A DNA stretch of 64,000 nucleotides from Paracoccus sanguinis (GCF_900106665.1 NZ_FNNA01000001.1:930001-994000), one strand, 5' to 3'; counted from the stretch's first letter, positions 8,164 to 18,807 are shown. Numbers and translations: made by a program. Notes: a model not told the origin generated them from the letters alone.

Positions 8164-8949
8164 ATGAGAGCACTCCAGATCGCGGCCACCGGCATGGCGG
8201 CTCAGCAGACCAGGGTCGAGGTGATTTCCCAGAACCTCGCCAACATGTCCACGACCGGCTACAACGCCCGCCGGGCCGAGTTCGCCGATCTTGCCTATCA
8301 GCAGGTCACGCGCCCGGGCACCATCTCGGCCGCCGACGGCACCATGGTCCCGGCCGGGGTGCAGATGGGCCTGGGCGTGCGGCCCACGGCGGTGACGATC
8401 ACGCTCGCGCAGGGCTCGCTCAGCGCCACCGGCGGCGACCTCGACCTCGCCATCGACGGGTTCGGCTATCTCGAGGTGACGCTGCCCTCGGGCGCCTCGG
8501 GCTATACCCGCGACGGCGGGCTCAAGCGGTCCGCGGACGGGCAGATCGTGACCTCGGACGGCTATCCCGTCGCCCCCGGCATCACCATCCCGCCCGAGGC
8601 GCGCAGCGTCTCGATCAGCGCCACGGGCGAGGTCAACGCCTATTTCGCCGACCAGAGCGAGCCGCAGAACCTCGGCCAGATCACCCTCGCGGGGTTCGTG
8701 AACGAAAAGGGGCTCGAGGCGACGGGCTCGAACCTGTTCCTCGAGACCCCGGCCTCGGGCGCGCCGATGATCGCCACGCCGGGAGAACAGGGGCTCGGGA
8801 CACTGCGGCAGGGCTATCTCGAGGAGAGCGCCGTCGATCCGGTGCGCGAGATCTCGGAACTGATCAAGGCCCAGCGCGGCTACGAGCTGAACTCCAAGGT
8901 CATCACCGCCGCCGACCAGATGCTCGGCGCCACCGTGCAGTTGCGCTGA
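8164..8949 (+). CDS. flgG: flagellar distal rod protein FlgG
   Basis: 261 residues, the standard FlgG length. N-terminal SQNLANMSTTGYNARRAEF (residues ~22-40) and C-terminal ELIKAQRGYELNSKVITAAD (near 233-252) are the diagnostic FlgG motifs. FlgG builds the distal rod that passes through the P- and L-rings. The stop overlaps the flgA ATG by one base. Assignment is secure. Confidence 0.97.
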   Translation: MRALQIAATGMAAQQTRVEVISQNLANMSTTGYNARRAEFADLAYQQVTRPGTISAADGTMVPAGVQMGLGVRPTAVTITLAQGSLSATGGDLDLAIDGFGYLEVTLPSGASGYTRDGGLKRSADGQIVTSDGYPVAPGITIPPEARSVSISATGEVNAYFADQSEPQNLGQITLAGFVNEKGLEATGSNLFLETPASGAPMIATPGEQGLGTLRQGYLEESAVDPVREISELIKAQRGYELNSKVITAADQMLGATVQLR

Positions 8950-9362
8950 TGGGCTGGCTCATCCTTCTGCTCGCGCTGCTGCCGCTGTCGGTCGCGGCGG
9001 ACGAGATCACCGCGGCGCGCACCCTGCCGGCCGGGACCGTGCTCGCCCCCGAGGACCTGGCGGTCGCCGTGACGGCGCGGGTCGGGCTGACCCCGCCCGA
9101 CGCGATCGGCAAGCAGCTGCGCGTCGCCGTCTACGAGGGCCGGCCGATCACCGCGGGGCAGCTCACCGCCCCCACCCTCGTCGCCCGCAACCAGCTGGTG
9201 ACGCTCGCCTACGAAAGCGCCGCGCTCAGGATCGAGACCGAGGGCCGGGCTCTCGGCGCGGGCGGCGAAGGCGACGTGATCCGGGTCATGAACATCTCCT
9301 CGCGCGCCACGCTGATGGCCCGCGTCAACGCCGACGGCTCTGTCACCGTCGCCCAGCGCTGA
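8949..9362 (+). CDS. flgA: P-ring assembly chaperone FlgA (short form)
   Basis: 137 residues from the ATG overlapping the flgG stop. A hydrophobic signal peptide (residues 2-17, MGWLILLLALLPLSVAAD) directs it to the periplasm. The rest is a SAF domain followed by the C-terminal part (VARNQLVTLAYESAALRIET, then GDVIRVMNISSRATL). It chaperones FlgI into the P-ring around the rod. It is shorter than enterobacterial FlgA (~220 residues), lacking the N-terminal domain; I recall short forms in this order. flgI itself is not in the window. Confidence 0.93.
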   Translation: MGWLILLLALLPLSVAADEITAARTLPAGTVLAPEDLAVAVTARVGLTPPDAIGKQLRVAVYEGRPITAGQLTAPTLVARNQLVTLAYESAALRIETEGRALGAGGEGDVIRVMNISSRATLMARVNADGSVTVAQR

Positions 9363-9375
9363 AGGACACGCGCGC

Positions 9376-10116
9376 ATGAAATCCTCCCTCATCCTCACCG
9401 GCCTCGGCCTCTGCGCGGTGCTCACGGCTACCGCCTGCGGCCGCGTCGCCGACGTCGGCCGCACGCCGGCCCTGACCGACACCCACGCCACGCCCGAGTT
9501 CCAGGCGATGGCCGAGCCGGTGCTGCCTCTGCCGCCCGGGCCGGTGCGTCCCGACAGCGCAGCCTCGCTCTGGGCAGGGCAGCAGATGTCGCTGGTGGGC
9601 GACCGCCGCGCCACGGCCCGCGGCGACATCCTGACCGTGGTGATCGAGATCGACGACAAGGCCGAGATCCAGAACAGCTCGGGCCGCTCGCGCGCCGCCG
9701 CCGACAGCGTCGGCATCCCGCAGATGATCGGCATCCCGCAGCGGATCAACGAGATCCTGCCCGAGGGCGCGAGCCTGGACACGCTCGCCTCGGCCAAGGG
9801 CTCGTCGACCTTCAAGGGCACCGGCAGCATCTCGCGGCGCGACAAGCTGACGCTCAGGGTCGCGGCCACGGTGATCGAGCGCCTGCCGAACGGGGTGCTG
9901 CACATCCAGGGCAGCCAGGAGGTGCGGGTGAACTACGAGGTGCGCGAGCTGACGGTCAGCGGCTTCGTCCGCCCCTCGGACATCAGCCGCGAGAACGAGG
10001 TCGCCTATGACCGCATTGCCGGCGCCCGCATCAGCTACGGCGGCCACGGCCAGATCAGCGACGTCCAGCAGCCGCGCTACGGCCAGCAACTGGCCGACAT
10101 CGTGCTGCCGTACTGA
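9376..10116 (+). CDS. flgH: flagellar L-ring lipoprotein FlgH
   Basis: 246 residues. Signal peptide with a lipobox-like TATAC ending at Cys21 (LTATACGRVADV), consistent with lipidation and outer-membrane placement. The L-ring domain follows: SLWAGQQMSLVGDRRATARG then DILTVVIEIDDKAEIQNSSG, and C-terminally VSGFVRPSDISRENEVAYDR. It forms the outer-membrane bushing for the rod. ATG at 9376 is preceded by AAGGA at 9362-9366. Next gene 9 bp downstream. Confidence 0.96.
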   Translation: MKSSLILTGLGLCAVLTATACGRVADVGRTPALTDTHATPEFQAMAEPVLPLPPGPVRPDSAASLWAGQQMSLVGDRRATARGDILTVVIEIDDKAEIQNSSGRSRAAADSVGIPQMIGIPQRINEILPEGASLDTLASAKGSSTFKGTGSISRRDKLTLRVAATVIERLPNGVLHIQGSQEVRVNYEVRELTVSGFVRPSDISRENEVAYDRIAGARISYGGHGQISDVQQPRYGQQLADIVLPY

Positions 10117-10125
10117 GGGGATGCG

Positions 10126-10785
10126 ATGATCCGCAAGCTGTTGCCGATCCTGCTGATCCTCGTCGCGTTCCTCGGCGGCGCCGCCGGGGGGGACCTCCTG
10201 CACGGCCGAGGCGAAGCGGCCGCCGCCGACCCCGGCGCTGAGGGGGCCGATGTGGCGGCCGAAGCGCCGGCAGACGGGGCTGACGGCCACCCGGACACTG
10301 CCGCTGCCGAGGCAGGCGGGCACGCTGCGGCGCCTGCGCCGGCGGCGGGCGGGCACGGGGCGGCGGCGGCCCCCTCCGGTGGCCATGAGGCAGCGGCGGC
10401 CCCCGCCAAGGCGGGCGGGCACGGCTCCGAAGCGGGCGGGCATGGGGGCGCCGGCAGCGGCACTGGGCCGGCCTGGTTCAAGTTTCCCCAGCAGTTCTTC
10501 GTGCCGGTGCTGCATGACGGGCGGCTCGACAGCACCATGGTGCTCTCGCTCTCGGTCGAGATGCCGGGGAGCGCGACCGAAACGGTCTACGCCCACGAGC
10601 TGAAGCTGCGCGACGCGCTGCTGCGGCAGATGCTGATCCACGCCAACACCGGCGGGTTCGACGGCAACTTCACCGCCGAGCCGCAGCTGCGCGTCCTCCG
10701 CCGGAGCCTGCTCGGCACCGCGCAGGGTGTCGTGCCCGAGATCACCGATATCCTCATTGGCGACATTGCCCGGCAGGAGCGGTAG
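10126..10785 (+). CDS. fliL: FliL-family flagellar basal-body-associated protein
   Basis: 219 residues. One N-terminal membrane anchor (residues ~5-24, LLPILLILVAFLGGAAGGDL), then a ~95-residue Ala/Gly/Pro/His-rich linker with recurrent GGH units, then a periplasmic FliL-like domain (from WFKFPQQFFVPVLHDGRLDS). The end includes RDALLRQMLIHANTGGFDG. FliL associates with the stator and rod and tunes motor torque in other bacteria. It is the last gene of the flagellar operon here, 9 bp after flgH. The long His-containing linker is unusual. No clear terminator follows. Confidence 0.82.
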   Translation: MIRKLLPILLILVAFLGGAAGGDLLHGRGEAAAADPGAEGADVAAEAPADGADGHPDTAAAEAGGHAAAPAPAAGGHGAAAAPSGGHEAAAAPAKAGGHGSEAGGHGGAGSGTGPAWFKFPQQFFVPVLHDGRLDSTMVLSLSVEMPGSATETVYAHELKLRDALLRQMLIHANTGGFDGNFTAEPQLRVLRRSLLGTAQGVVPEITDILIGDIARQER

Positions 10786-10847
10786 GGGGCGCGGAGGTTC
10801 AGGGAGTGGCGGAAGCACGGGCCTTCTGGTTCAGCAGAATGTCGCAC

Positions 10848-10901
10848 GCCTCAAGCGCGGGCCGTTGGTAGCCCGTGCCTCAGGCGCAGGCCGTTGGTAG
10901 C
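10848..10901. repeat. imperfect 25-bp direct repeat, period 29
   Basis: 10848-10872 and 10877-10901 are the same 25-bp sequence (GCCTCARGCGCRGGCCGTTGGTAGC as a consensus in two halves) with two mismatches. They lie just after the 3' end of the minus-strand glycosyltransferase, between it and the end of fliL. The second copy runs into its stop codon. No function is known. Confidence 0.6.
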
Positions 10902-11884
10902 TAGCTAGTCCCCTTGGGCACCGCCGCCCTCCCCTTCCCGCCCTGCCGCAACCGCCCGGTTGAGGCGGCGGCGAGGAGGGCGGCGGTTCCGGTGCGGGTC
11001 TGGCGGTAGAGGCCAAGGCGCAGGAGCTCCGCCGCCGCCTGCGGACCGGGCATCGCCAGCGCTGCGGCGAAGCGGTCGAGGACCGCGCGGGCCTCGGGGG
11101 TCAGCAGGGTGGCGCTTGGCTGCAGCGCCCTCGCGTTGGCGGCGAGCCAGCCACCATAGGCGCCCCCGCCGAGCCCGCGCAGCCGCGCCAGACGCGCGGC
11201 CAGCGTGTCGTTGCGGCCCATCACGTTGCCCGGGTGCTGGCGATAGAGGACCGTCTGCGCCGGATCGCGGATCACCGTCCCGCCGGCGCCCGAGGTGAGC
11301 TGGTAGCTCCACCAGTCATGCGAGATCACCTTCGCCTCCGCCGCCGCCCGCGCGCCCGCGCGCATGAGCGCCGCGCCGGCAGGGTTCACCAGCATCGTGT
11401 TACCGGGCGTGCAGGCTTGCACCAGTGCATTCCGGAACGACGGCGGGCGGCGGTAGAGCGGCGCGGGCGCGAGCGGGCGCAGGTTCTCATCGCAGATCGT
11501 GGTGCGAGTGACGTGCAGCAGCGGCGCGCCCGCGGGGTGCGCGGTCAGCGCCGCCATGCCGCGCGAGAGGCGGTCGGGCAGCCAGACATCGTCCTGATCG
11601 CAGAAGGCGAGCGCCTCGCCGGGGGCCACCGCCTCGATCAGCGACAGGAAGTTTGCCGTCGCGCCCTGCCGCGGCCCTTCGATCAGGCGGATATCGCGGG
11701 TCGGGTGGGCGTCGGCGAACCGCGCGACCACCTCGCGCGTGGCATCCCGCGAGCCGTCGTCCGAGACGACCAGCCGCCAGTCGGTATGGCGCTGCGCGGC
11801 AAGGCTCTCGAGCTGCGCGCCGAGATACCGGGCGCCGTCGAACGTCGCGAGCAGGATGGCAACGCGCGGAAGGGTGGTGCTCAT
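10901..11884 (-). CDS. glycosyltransferase family 2
   Basis: 327 residues from ATG at 11884 (MSTTLPRVAILLATFDGARY); an in-frame ATG at 11896 adds four residues and is an alternative. GT-A fold signs: VAILLATFDG at the N-terminus, VVSDDGSRDAT near residue 45, and FCDQDDVWLPDRLS (DQDD-W of rhamnosyl/galactosyl-type GT2) near 105. Catalytic-region Asp in ISHDWWSYQL near residue 200. Such enzymes add sugars to O-antigen or polysaccharide at the cytoplasmic face. It stands alone between the flagellar operon and the decayed secA array, with no polysaccharide cluster nearby; the acceptor is unknown. Confidence 0.92.
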   Translation of the reverse strand: MSTTLPRVAILLATFDGARYLGAQLESLAAQRHTDWRLVVSDDGSRDATREVVARFADAHPTRDIRLIEGPRQGATANFLSLIEAVAPGEALAFCDQDDVWLPDRLSRGMAALTAHPAGAPLLHVTRTTICDENLRPLAPAPLYRRPPSFRNALVQACTPGNTMLVNPAGAALMRAGARAAAEAKVISHDWWSYQLTSGAGGTVIRDPAQTVLYRQHPGNVMGRNDTLAARLARLRGLGGGAYGGWLAANARALQPSATLLTPEARAVLDRFAAALAMPGPQAAAELLRLGLYRQTRTGTAALLAAASTGRLRQGGKGRAAVPKGTS

Positions 11885-12054
11885 GGGCTCTCGCATAGCT
11901 CGGCCGCGGGTGGGGCGGAAGGGTCTTGGGGTGATCAGGCAGGGGGATAGCTGCGAGCCGAAAGACCCGGGTAGGACCGGACAGGTTGGCGGATGCGCGG
12001 GGCGGGTTGGGATGGCGCGGATCGGACGTAGACCGTGAGCACGTACGTCGGCGG
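11885..12054. other. gene-free flank of the glycosyltransferase
   Basis: 170 bp between the glycosyltransferase start and the outermost decayed secA unit. No ORF with coding support, no clear promoter pair. It presumably contains the glycosyltransferase promoter on the minus strand. Confidence 0.4.
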
Positions 12055-12342
12055 TCACCTTCCGCCGTGGCAGGTCATGAAGCGCTTGTCCGAGCCGCAC
12101 GCGCAGCGACCGTTGCCGGCCGGGTCGGCCAACGGTGCCGGGTCGTGCGCTTTGAAGCCGGGAAGGTCGCCAGTCGGGTCGCCGCCCCTGGCCGCTTCGC
12201 CATCGGGGCCCATTCGTGAAAAACGGTCCCGCACGCTGCGCCGGACATAGACGTCTCGGCCCGCTCGGCTTCGGCCAGCGGCGGGATGCTGGCGAGGGTC
12301 TGCTGCACCTCGCCTCGCAGAACGCCCTGACCGACCTCTGCC
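12055..12342 (-). pseudogene. decayed secA 3'-end copy, unit 1 (most distal)
   Basis: On the minus strand this ~290-bp stretch aligns with the last ~285 bp of secA. In one frame it ends CACGSDKRFMTCHGGR-stop, keeping the zinc pattern C-X-C-X8-C-H exactly and a stop in the equivalent place; upstream of that, DLPGFKAHDPAPLAD mirrors sec[11 protein letters not shown]. In a second frame it reads LRGEVQQTLASIPPLAEAER, mirroring [21 protein letters not shown] frameshift and a small deletion separate the two, so it cannot encode the full SecA tail. It is the best preserved zinc-finger copy of the five although it is farthest from the gene. Confidence 0.85.
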
Positions 12343-12649
12343 GTCAGAACGGCCGCGCGAGGCGGGTTTGAACCGTTTGCCTGAACCGCATGGCAGGGTC
12401 CGTTGCAGGCCGAATCGCCCGATGTGATGCGGTAGGCCCAGTCGAAGCCCGCGCGGGCGGCCGAGGACGGCCCGCCGTAGGCCGCTTCGTCCTCGGGGTT
12501 CATCGTGGGCAACGGTCCCGCAGGCTGACCCGGGGATGGGCACCTCCTCTCGGCCTGCTCGGCTTCGGCCGGCGTCGGGATGCTGGTGAGGGTCTGCTCT
12601 TCCTCGCCTCTCAGCCGCCCAGACCTCCCCTCTGTCGTCAGGATGGCCG
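12343..12649 (-). pseudogene. decayed secA 3'-end copy, unit 2
   Basis: Minus-strand homologue of the secA tail. One frame gives IGRFGLQRTLPCGSGKRFKP, matching the secA zinc region [13 protein letters not shown] with the first and last cysteines lost. Another frame gives MNPEDEAAYGGP, matching sec[14 protein letters not shown]. The reading frame is broken between them. Anchor base (start of GAAC on the plus strand) 12370, 291 bp from unit 1. Confidence 0.83.
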
Positions 12650-12928
12650 CGCGTGGTGGATGGGAAAGGCTTGTATGAACCGCTGGGCAGGGTCCCGTTG
12701 AGCCGCATCGGCCGATTTGGTGGGGTAGTCCCCGTCAAAGCCCGGCGCAGGGGGCCCGAGGATGGGGCGCCGCTGGCCGCTTCGTTCTCGGGGTGCATCG
12801 TGGCAACCTGTCCCGCAGGCTGCGCCGGAAATCGAAGCCGCCTCTTAACCCGTTCGGCGTCGGGCAGCAGCTGGCGGGCGAGGTTCTGGCGACACGCCGC
12901 GCGGCCCGCCCAAACCCACCCCTCTGCC
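12650..12928 (-). pseudogene. decayed secA 3'-end copy, unit 3
   Basis: Minus-strand homologue of the secA tail. MHPENEAASGAP corresponds to sec[14 protein letters not shown], and LPSGSYKPFP to [10 protein letters not shown]; all zinc ligands are lost. Anchor at 12677, 307 bp from unit 2. An open frame of 247 codons runs on from this MHPEN through units 2 and 1 on the minus strand, but the homology hops between frames, so I treat it as a relic and not as a gene. Confidence 0.8.
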
Positions 12929-13214
12929 GGCAGCGCAGCCGGCCGTGCAGATGTTGAACTGGTTGCCCGAGCAGGAGGGGCACGGTGCGTTGTGGGACGG
13001 GTCGCCCCGTGTGGTGGCTCTCATCAAGGACGGGAGCGGGAACGAGGACTCAAGCCGCCCCCGCCCCCCCCCGTTCTTGGGTCCGTCAACAACTTTTGCG
13101 GGCCGAACTTCGCGTCAGCCTGGCTCGTCATCCCGGCTCTCGGTGTCGAGAGCGTCGGATGCGGGCGAGGGTCTGCGCCGCCTAGTAGCGCAATCGGTGA
13201 AGCCGCCCCCGCTA
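12929..13214 (-). pseudogene. decayed secA 3'-end copy, unit 4
   Basis: The minus strand reads APCPSCSGNQFNIC, aligned codon by codon with sec[15 protein letters not shown]; the second cysteine has become Ser with a new Cys after it, and a one-base deletion removes the final His. The rest of the unit is more eroded, with a run of cytosines at 13059-13073. On the plus strand GAGGGGCACGG and GACGGGTCGCCCC still align with the gene. Anchor 12956, 279 bp from unit 3. Confidence 0.78.
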
Positions 13215-13531
13215 TCAGACCACCCGCCCGTGTCAGGACTTGAGCCGCGCGCCTGAGCCGCTATGTCAAGCGGCGTTGCGGGCCGGATTGTCGCGTGTGG
13301 GCCCGCTCTCGCACCGGCCCGGCGCGCGATCCGAGGACACGCCGCCCCCGGCCACTTCTCCCTTCGAGCGTATCGACGCCGATCACGGGGCCGACTGCGC
13401 AGGATCCCCCCGCATCATCCCGGTGAGCGCGTCGGTCGGACGCCGGATGCGGCAAGCCTCGCCCCACAGCCCCCACATCGCACCGCGGTCGAGCAGCAGG
13501 CGGCGCGCCGCCTAACCTCTCGGCACCCTGA
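13215..13531 (-). pseudogene. decayed secA 3'-end copy, unit 5 (next to secA)
   Basis: TCAGACCACCCGCCCGTG at 13216-13233 aligns with TCAGACCAGCCGGCCGTG at the intact secA end (13532-13549), so the unit includes the stop codon. The zinc region now reads with an internal stop and no cysteines (HSGSGARLKS, then stop). Anchor 13242, 286 bp from unit 4 and 317 bp from the intact gene. It is more damaged than unit 1 although adjacent to secA. Confidence 0.78.
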
Positions 13532-16237
<2,706 letters not shown>

Positions 16238-16352
16238 AACGTCCTGTCTGATTGAGCGCAGAGGGCCCGCTGCCCACTTGCCCCGACCGACGGCCTTGCC
16301 CTATCAACGGGCCGGAAAATCGGCGGCGGGCGCGCCTATTTCGGTTGCGCCG

Positions 16353-16381
16353 GATGTAGGCCCGACCTGCCGGACTGTCAA
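16353..16381 (-). promoter_or_regulatory. sigma-70-type promoter of secA
   Basis: On the minus strand TTGACA (16376-16381), a 17-bp spacer and TACATC (16353-16358) form a good -35/-10 pair. Transcription would start near 16346, leaving a leader of about 110 bases before the secA ATG at 16237. The leader is GC-rich; no secM-like arrest peptide is apparent. Confidence 0.6.
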
Positions 16382-16433
16382 CGCTCGCCCCTGCCCGGCC
16401 GCGGCCGGGCCCCACCCGAGGAAACCTTCCGTC

Positions 16434-17426
16434 ATGCTGAAATCGACGACTGCGCTGGCTGCCGCGCTGCTGCTGGCCGGGACCGCCCTGGCCGAAACCC
16501 CGGCCGCCCCCGCCGCCGAGGCAGCCCCGGCCGCCGATGCCGCCCCGGCCGCAGCCGCCCCGGCCGCAGCTACGCCGGCCGCCCCGGCCACCTCGCCCGC
16601 ACCGGCCGCAGGCGCCGCCCCCACCGTGACGACCGCCGCCCCCGCCACCGGCACCCCGACCGCGACCACCGTCGTCGCCACCGTGAACGGAGAGGCGATC
16701 ACGCTGGGTCAGATGATCGCGATGAAAGAGGGGATGCAGCACGGCGCGGCCGACTTGCCCGACACCGCGCTCTGGGACATGATGCTGGACCAGATGATCA
16801 GCCAGACGGCCGTTTCGCAGGTCGCGGCGCAGTCGATGACCCCCCGCGACACCGCCATCATCGAGCTGGACCGCCGGGCGTACCTCTCGGGCGCGGCGCT
16901 CGAGCGGATCGCCGGGGCCGAGCCGACCGAGGCCGAGCTGCGCGCCGCCTATGACGCGGCCTTCGGCGCCGACAAGACCCCGAAAGAGGAATACAGCGCC
17001 TCGCACATCCTCGTGAAGACCGAGGAAGAGGCCAAGGCCATCGCCGACGAGCTCGCCAAGGGGGCCGACTTCGGCAAGCTGGCGGAAGAGAAGTCGACCG
17101 ACAACAGCGGCGCCAACAAGGGCGACCTCGGCTGGTTCACGCCGGACATGATGGTCAAGCCCTTCGCCGACGCCGTGGTGGCGCTGAAGAAGGGCGAGGT
17201 TTCGGCCCCGGTCCAGTCGCAGTTCGGCTGGCACGTCATCAAGCTGAACGACACCCGCACCCAGGCCGCGCCCGAGTTCGACGCGATCCGCGACCAGCTG
17301 GCCATGCAGGTGCGCCGCCAGAAGGTCGAGGCCGAGATCCAGAAGCAGGTGACCGCCGCCAAGATCGAGAAGGTGCCGGGGCTCGACGCCGGGCTGCTGA
17401 ACAAGACCGATCTGCTGGACAAGTGA
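16434..17426 (+). CDS. parvulin-type peptidylprolyl isomerase, periplasmic
   Basis: 330 residues from ATG at 16434, with GAGGAAAC upstream. Signal peptide at residues 1-20 (LAAALLLAGTALAE). Residues ~22-80 are an Ala/Pro/Thr-rich linker. A SurA/PrsA-like N-terminal helical region follows (VVATVNGEAITLGQMIAMKE near 81-100). The PpiC rotamase domain spans ~180-285, with SASHILVKTEEEAKAIADEL and NKGDLGWFTPDMMVKPFADA. Likely a chaperone-isomerase for exported proteins, consistent with its place opposite secA. argJ follows with only 2 bp between stop and ATG. Confidence 0.93.
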   Translation: MLKSTTALAAALLLAGTALAETPAAPAAEAAPAADAAPAAAAPAAATPAAPATSPAPAAGAAPTVTTAAPATGTPTATTVVATVNGEAITLGQMIAMKEGMQHGAADLPDTALWDMMLDQMISQTAVSQVAAQSMTPRDTAIIELDRRAYLSGAALERIAGAEPTEAELRAAYDAAFGADKTPKEEYSASHILVKTEEEAKAIADELAKGADFGKLAEEKSTDNSGANKGDLGWFTPDMMVKPFADAVVALKKGEVSAPVQSQFGWHVIKLNDTRTQAAPEFDAIRDQLAMQVRRQKVEAEIQKQVTAAKIEKVPGLDAGLLNKTDLLDK

Positions 17427-17428
17427 CG

Positions 17429-18799
17429 ATGGCCAAGTCGGACAAGACGGCGAAGGCCGGCAAGAAGGCGGACGGCAAGAAAGCCGGCAAGGCGGACAAG
17501 GCCGACAAGGCGGCGCGCAAGGCGGCCGCCGCGGCCCCCGCCCCGGCGAAGGCGAAAGAGACGCTCGTCTCGCCGCTCGCCCCGGCCCGCTTCCCCGACC
17601 TGCCGGTGATCGAGGGGGTCGAGTTCGCGGCCGCCTCGGCCGGGATCAAGTACCAGGGCCGGACCGACGTCATGCTGGTCCGGCTGGCGCCCGGCACCGC
17701 CATCGCCGGGGCCTTCACCCGCTCGTCCACGCGGGCGGCCTGCGTCCTCGACTGCCAGGACAAGCTCAAGGGCGCGCAGGACAGCGCCGGCGGGGCGGCG
17801 ATCATCGTCAACTCGGGCAACGCCAACGCCTTCACCGGGGCCGAGGGCCAGCGCAGCGTGGACCGGGTGACCGGCGCGATCGCCAAGGCGCTCGGCGTGC
17901 CGGCGCGGCGGGTGTTCTCGTCCTCGACCGGCGTGATCGGAGAGCCGCTGCCGGCGCAGCGGATCGTGGACGTGACCGAGGCGCTGGCCGCGAGCCTCAG
18001 GCCGGACGGCATCGCCGACGCGGCCCGCGCGATCATGACCACCGACACCTTCCCCAAGGGCGCCTCGGCCGAGATCGCCGGCGACGGCGGGCCGATCCGC
18101 ATCGCCGGGATCGCCAAGGGCTCGGGGATGATCGCCCCCGACATGGCGACGATGCTGGTCTATCTCTTCACCGACGCGGCCATCGCGCCGCCGCTGTTGC
18201 AGCGGATGCTGTCGGGGCAGATGGACGAGACGTTCAACGCCATCACCGTGGACAGCGACACCTCGACCTCGGACGCGCTGATCCTGGCCGCGACCGGGCG
18301 TTCGCCGGCGGCGCCGATCGCCGACCTGCGCTCGAAGGTGGCGCGGGATTTCGTGGCGGCGCTCAAGGGCGTGATGCTCGACCTCGCGCAGCAGGTGGTG
18401 CGCGACGGCGAGGGGGCGACGAAGTTCGTCGAGGTGCAGGTGACCGGGGCGACCTCGGTCGCGGACGCGCACAAGGTTGCGATGGCGATCGCCAACAGTC
18501 CGCTGGTCAAGACCGCCATCGCCGGCGAGGACGCCAACTGGGGCCGGGTCGTGGCCGCGGTGGGCAAGTCGGGCGCTGCGGCCGACCGCGACCGCCTGTC
18601 GATCCGCTTCGGCGACATGGTGCTGGCCGAAAACGGCTGGCGGGCGCCGACCTATGACGAGGCGGCGGCGAGCGCCTACATGAAGGGCGACAGCCTCGTG
18701 ATCGGCGTCGATCTGGGGCTGGGGCGCGGGGCTCGGACGGTCTGGACCTGCGACCTGACGCACCGCTACATCGACATCAACGCCGACTATCGGTCCTGA
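17429..18799 (+). CDS. argJ: bifunctional ornithine acetyltransferase / N-acetylglutamate synthase ArgJ
   Basis: 456 residues from ATG at 17429 (a GTG at 17423 is in frame but overlaps the previous stop). It recycles acetyl groups in arginine synthesis. The autocleavage and nucleophile motif is KGSGMIAPDMATML, near residues 230-243, where the Thr becomes the new N-terminus of the beta chain. Other family blocks are IIVNSGNANAFTGAEG and VFSSSTGVIGEPLP. The first ~40 residues are an unusual Lys/Ala-rich extension before the usual SPLAPARFPDLP start. It is coupled to the parvulin gene. Downstream there is a GC-rich hairpin (18808-18832). Confidence 0.97.
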   Translation: MAKSDKTAKAGKKADGKKAGKADKADKAARKAAAAAPAPAKAKETLVSPLAPARFPDLPVIEGVEFAAASAGIKYQGRTDVMLVRLAPGTAIAGAFTRSSTRAACVLDCQDKLKGAQDSAGGAAIIVNSGNANAFTGAEGQRSVDRVTGAIAKALGVPARRVFSSSTGVIGEPLPAQRIVDVTEALAASLRPDGIADAARAIMTTDTFPKGASAEIAGDGGPIRIAGIAKGSGMIAPDMATMLVYLFTDAAIAPPLLQRMLSGQMDETFNAITVDSDTSTSDALILAATGRSPAAPIADLRSKVARDFVAALKGVMLDLAQQVVRDGEGATKFVEVQVTGATSVADAHKVAMAIANSPLVKTAIAGEDANWGRVVAAVGKSGAAADRDRLSIRFGDMVLAENGWRAPTYDEAAASAYMKGDSLVIGVDLGLGRGARTVWTCDLTHRYIDINADYRS

Positions 18800-18807
18800 C
18801 GGAACGC

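Noticed and set aside
12943..13027. Functional mini SEC-C protein in unit 4
   Set aside because: The second zinc cysteine is shifted and a one-base deletion destroys the final His, so a folded zinc finger is unlikely.
12055..13531. CRISPR or phage-type repeat array
   Set aside because: Units are ~290 bp, degenerate and homologous to secA; there are no short identical repeats with unique spacers.
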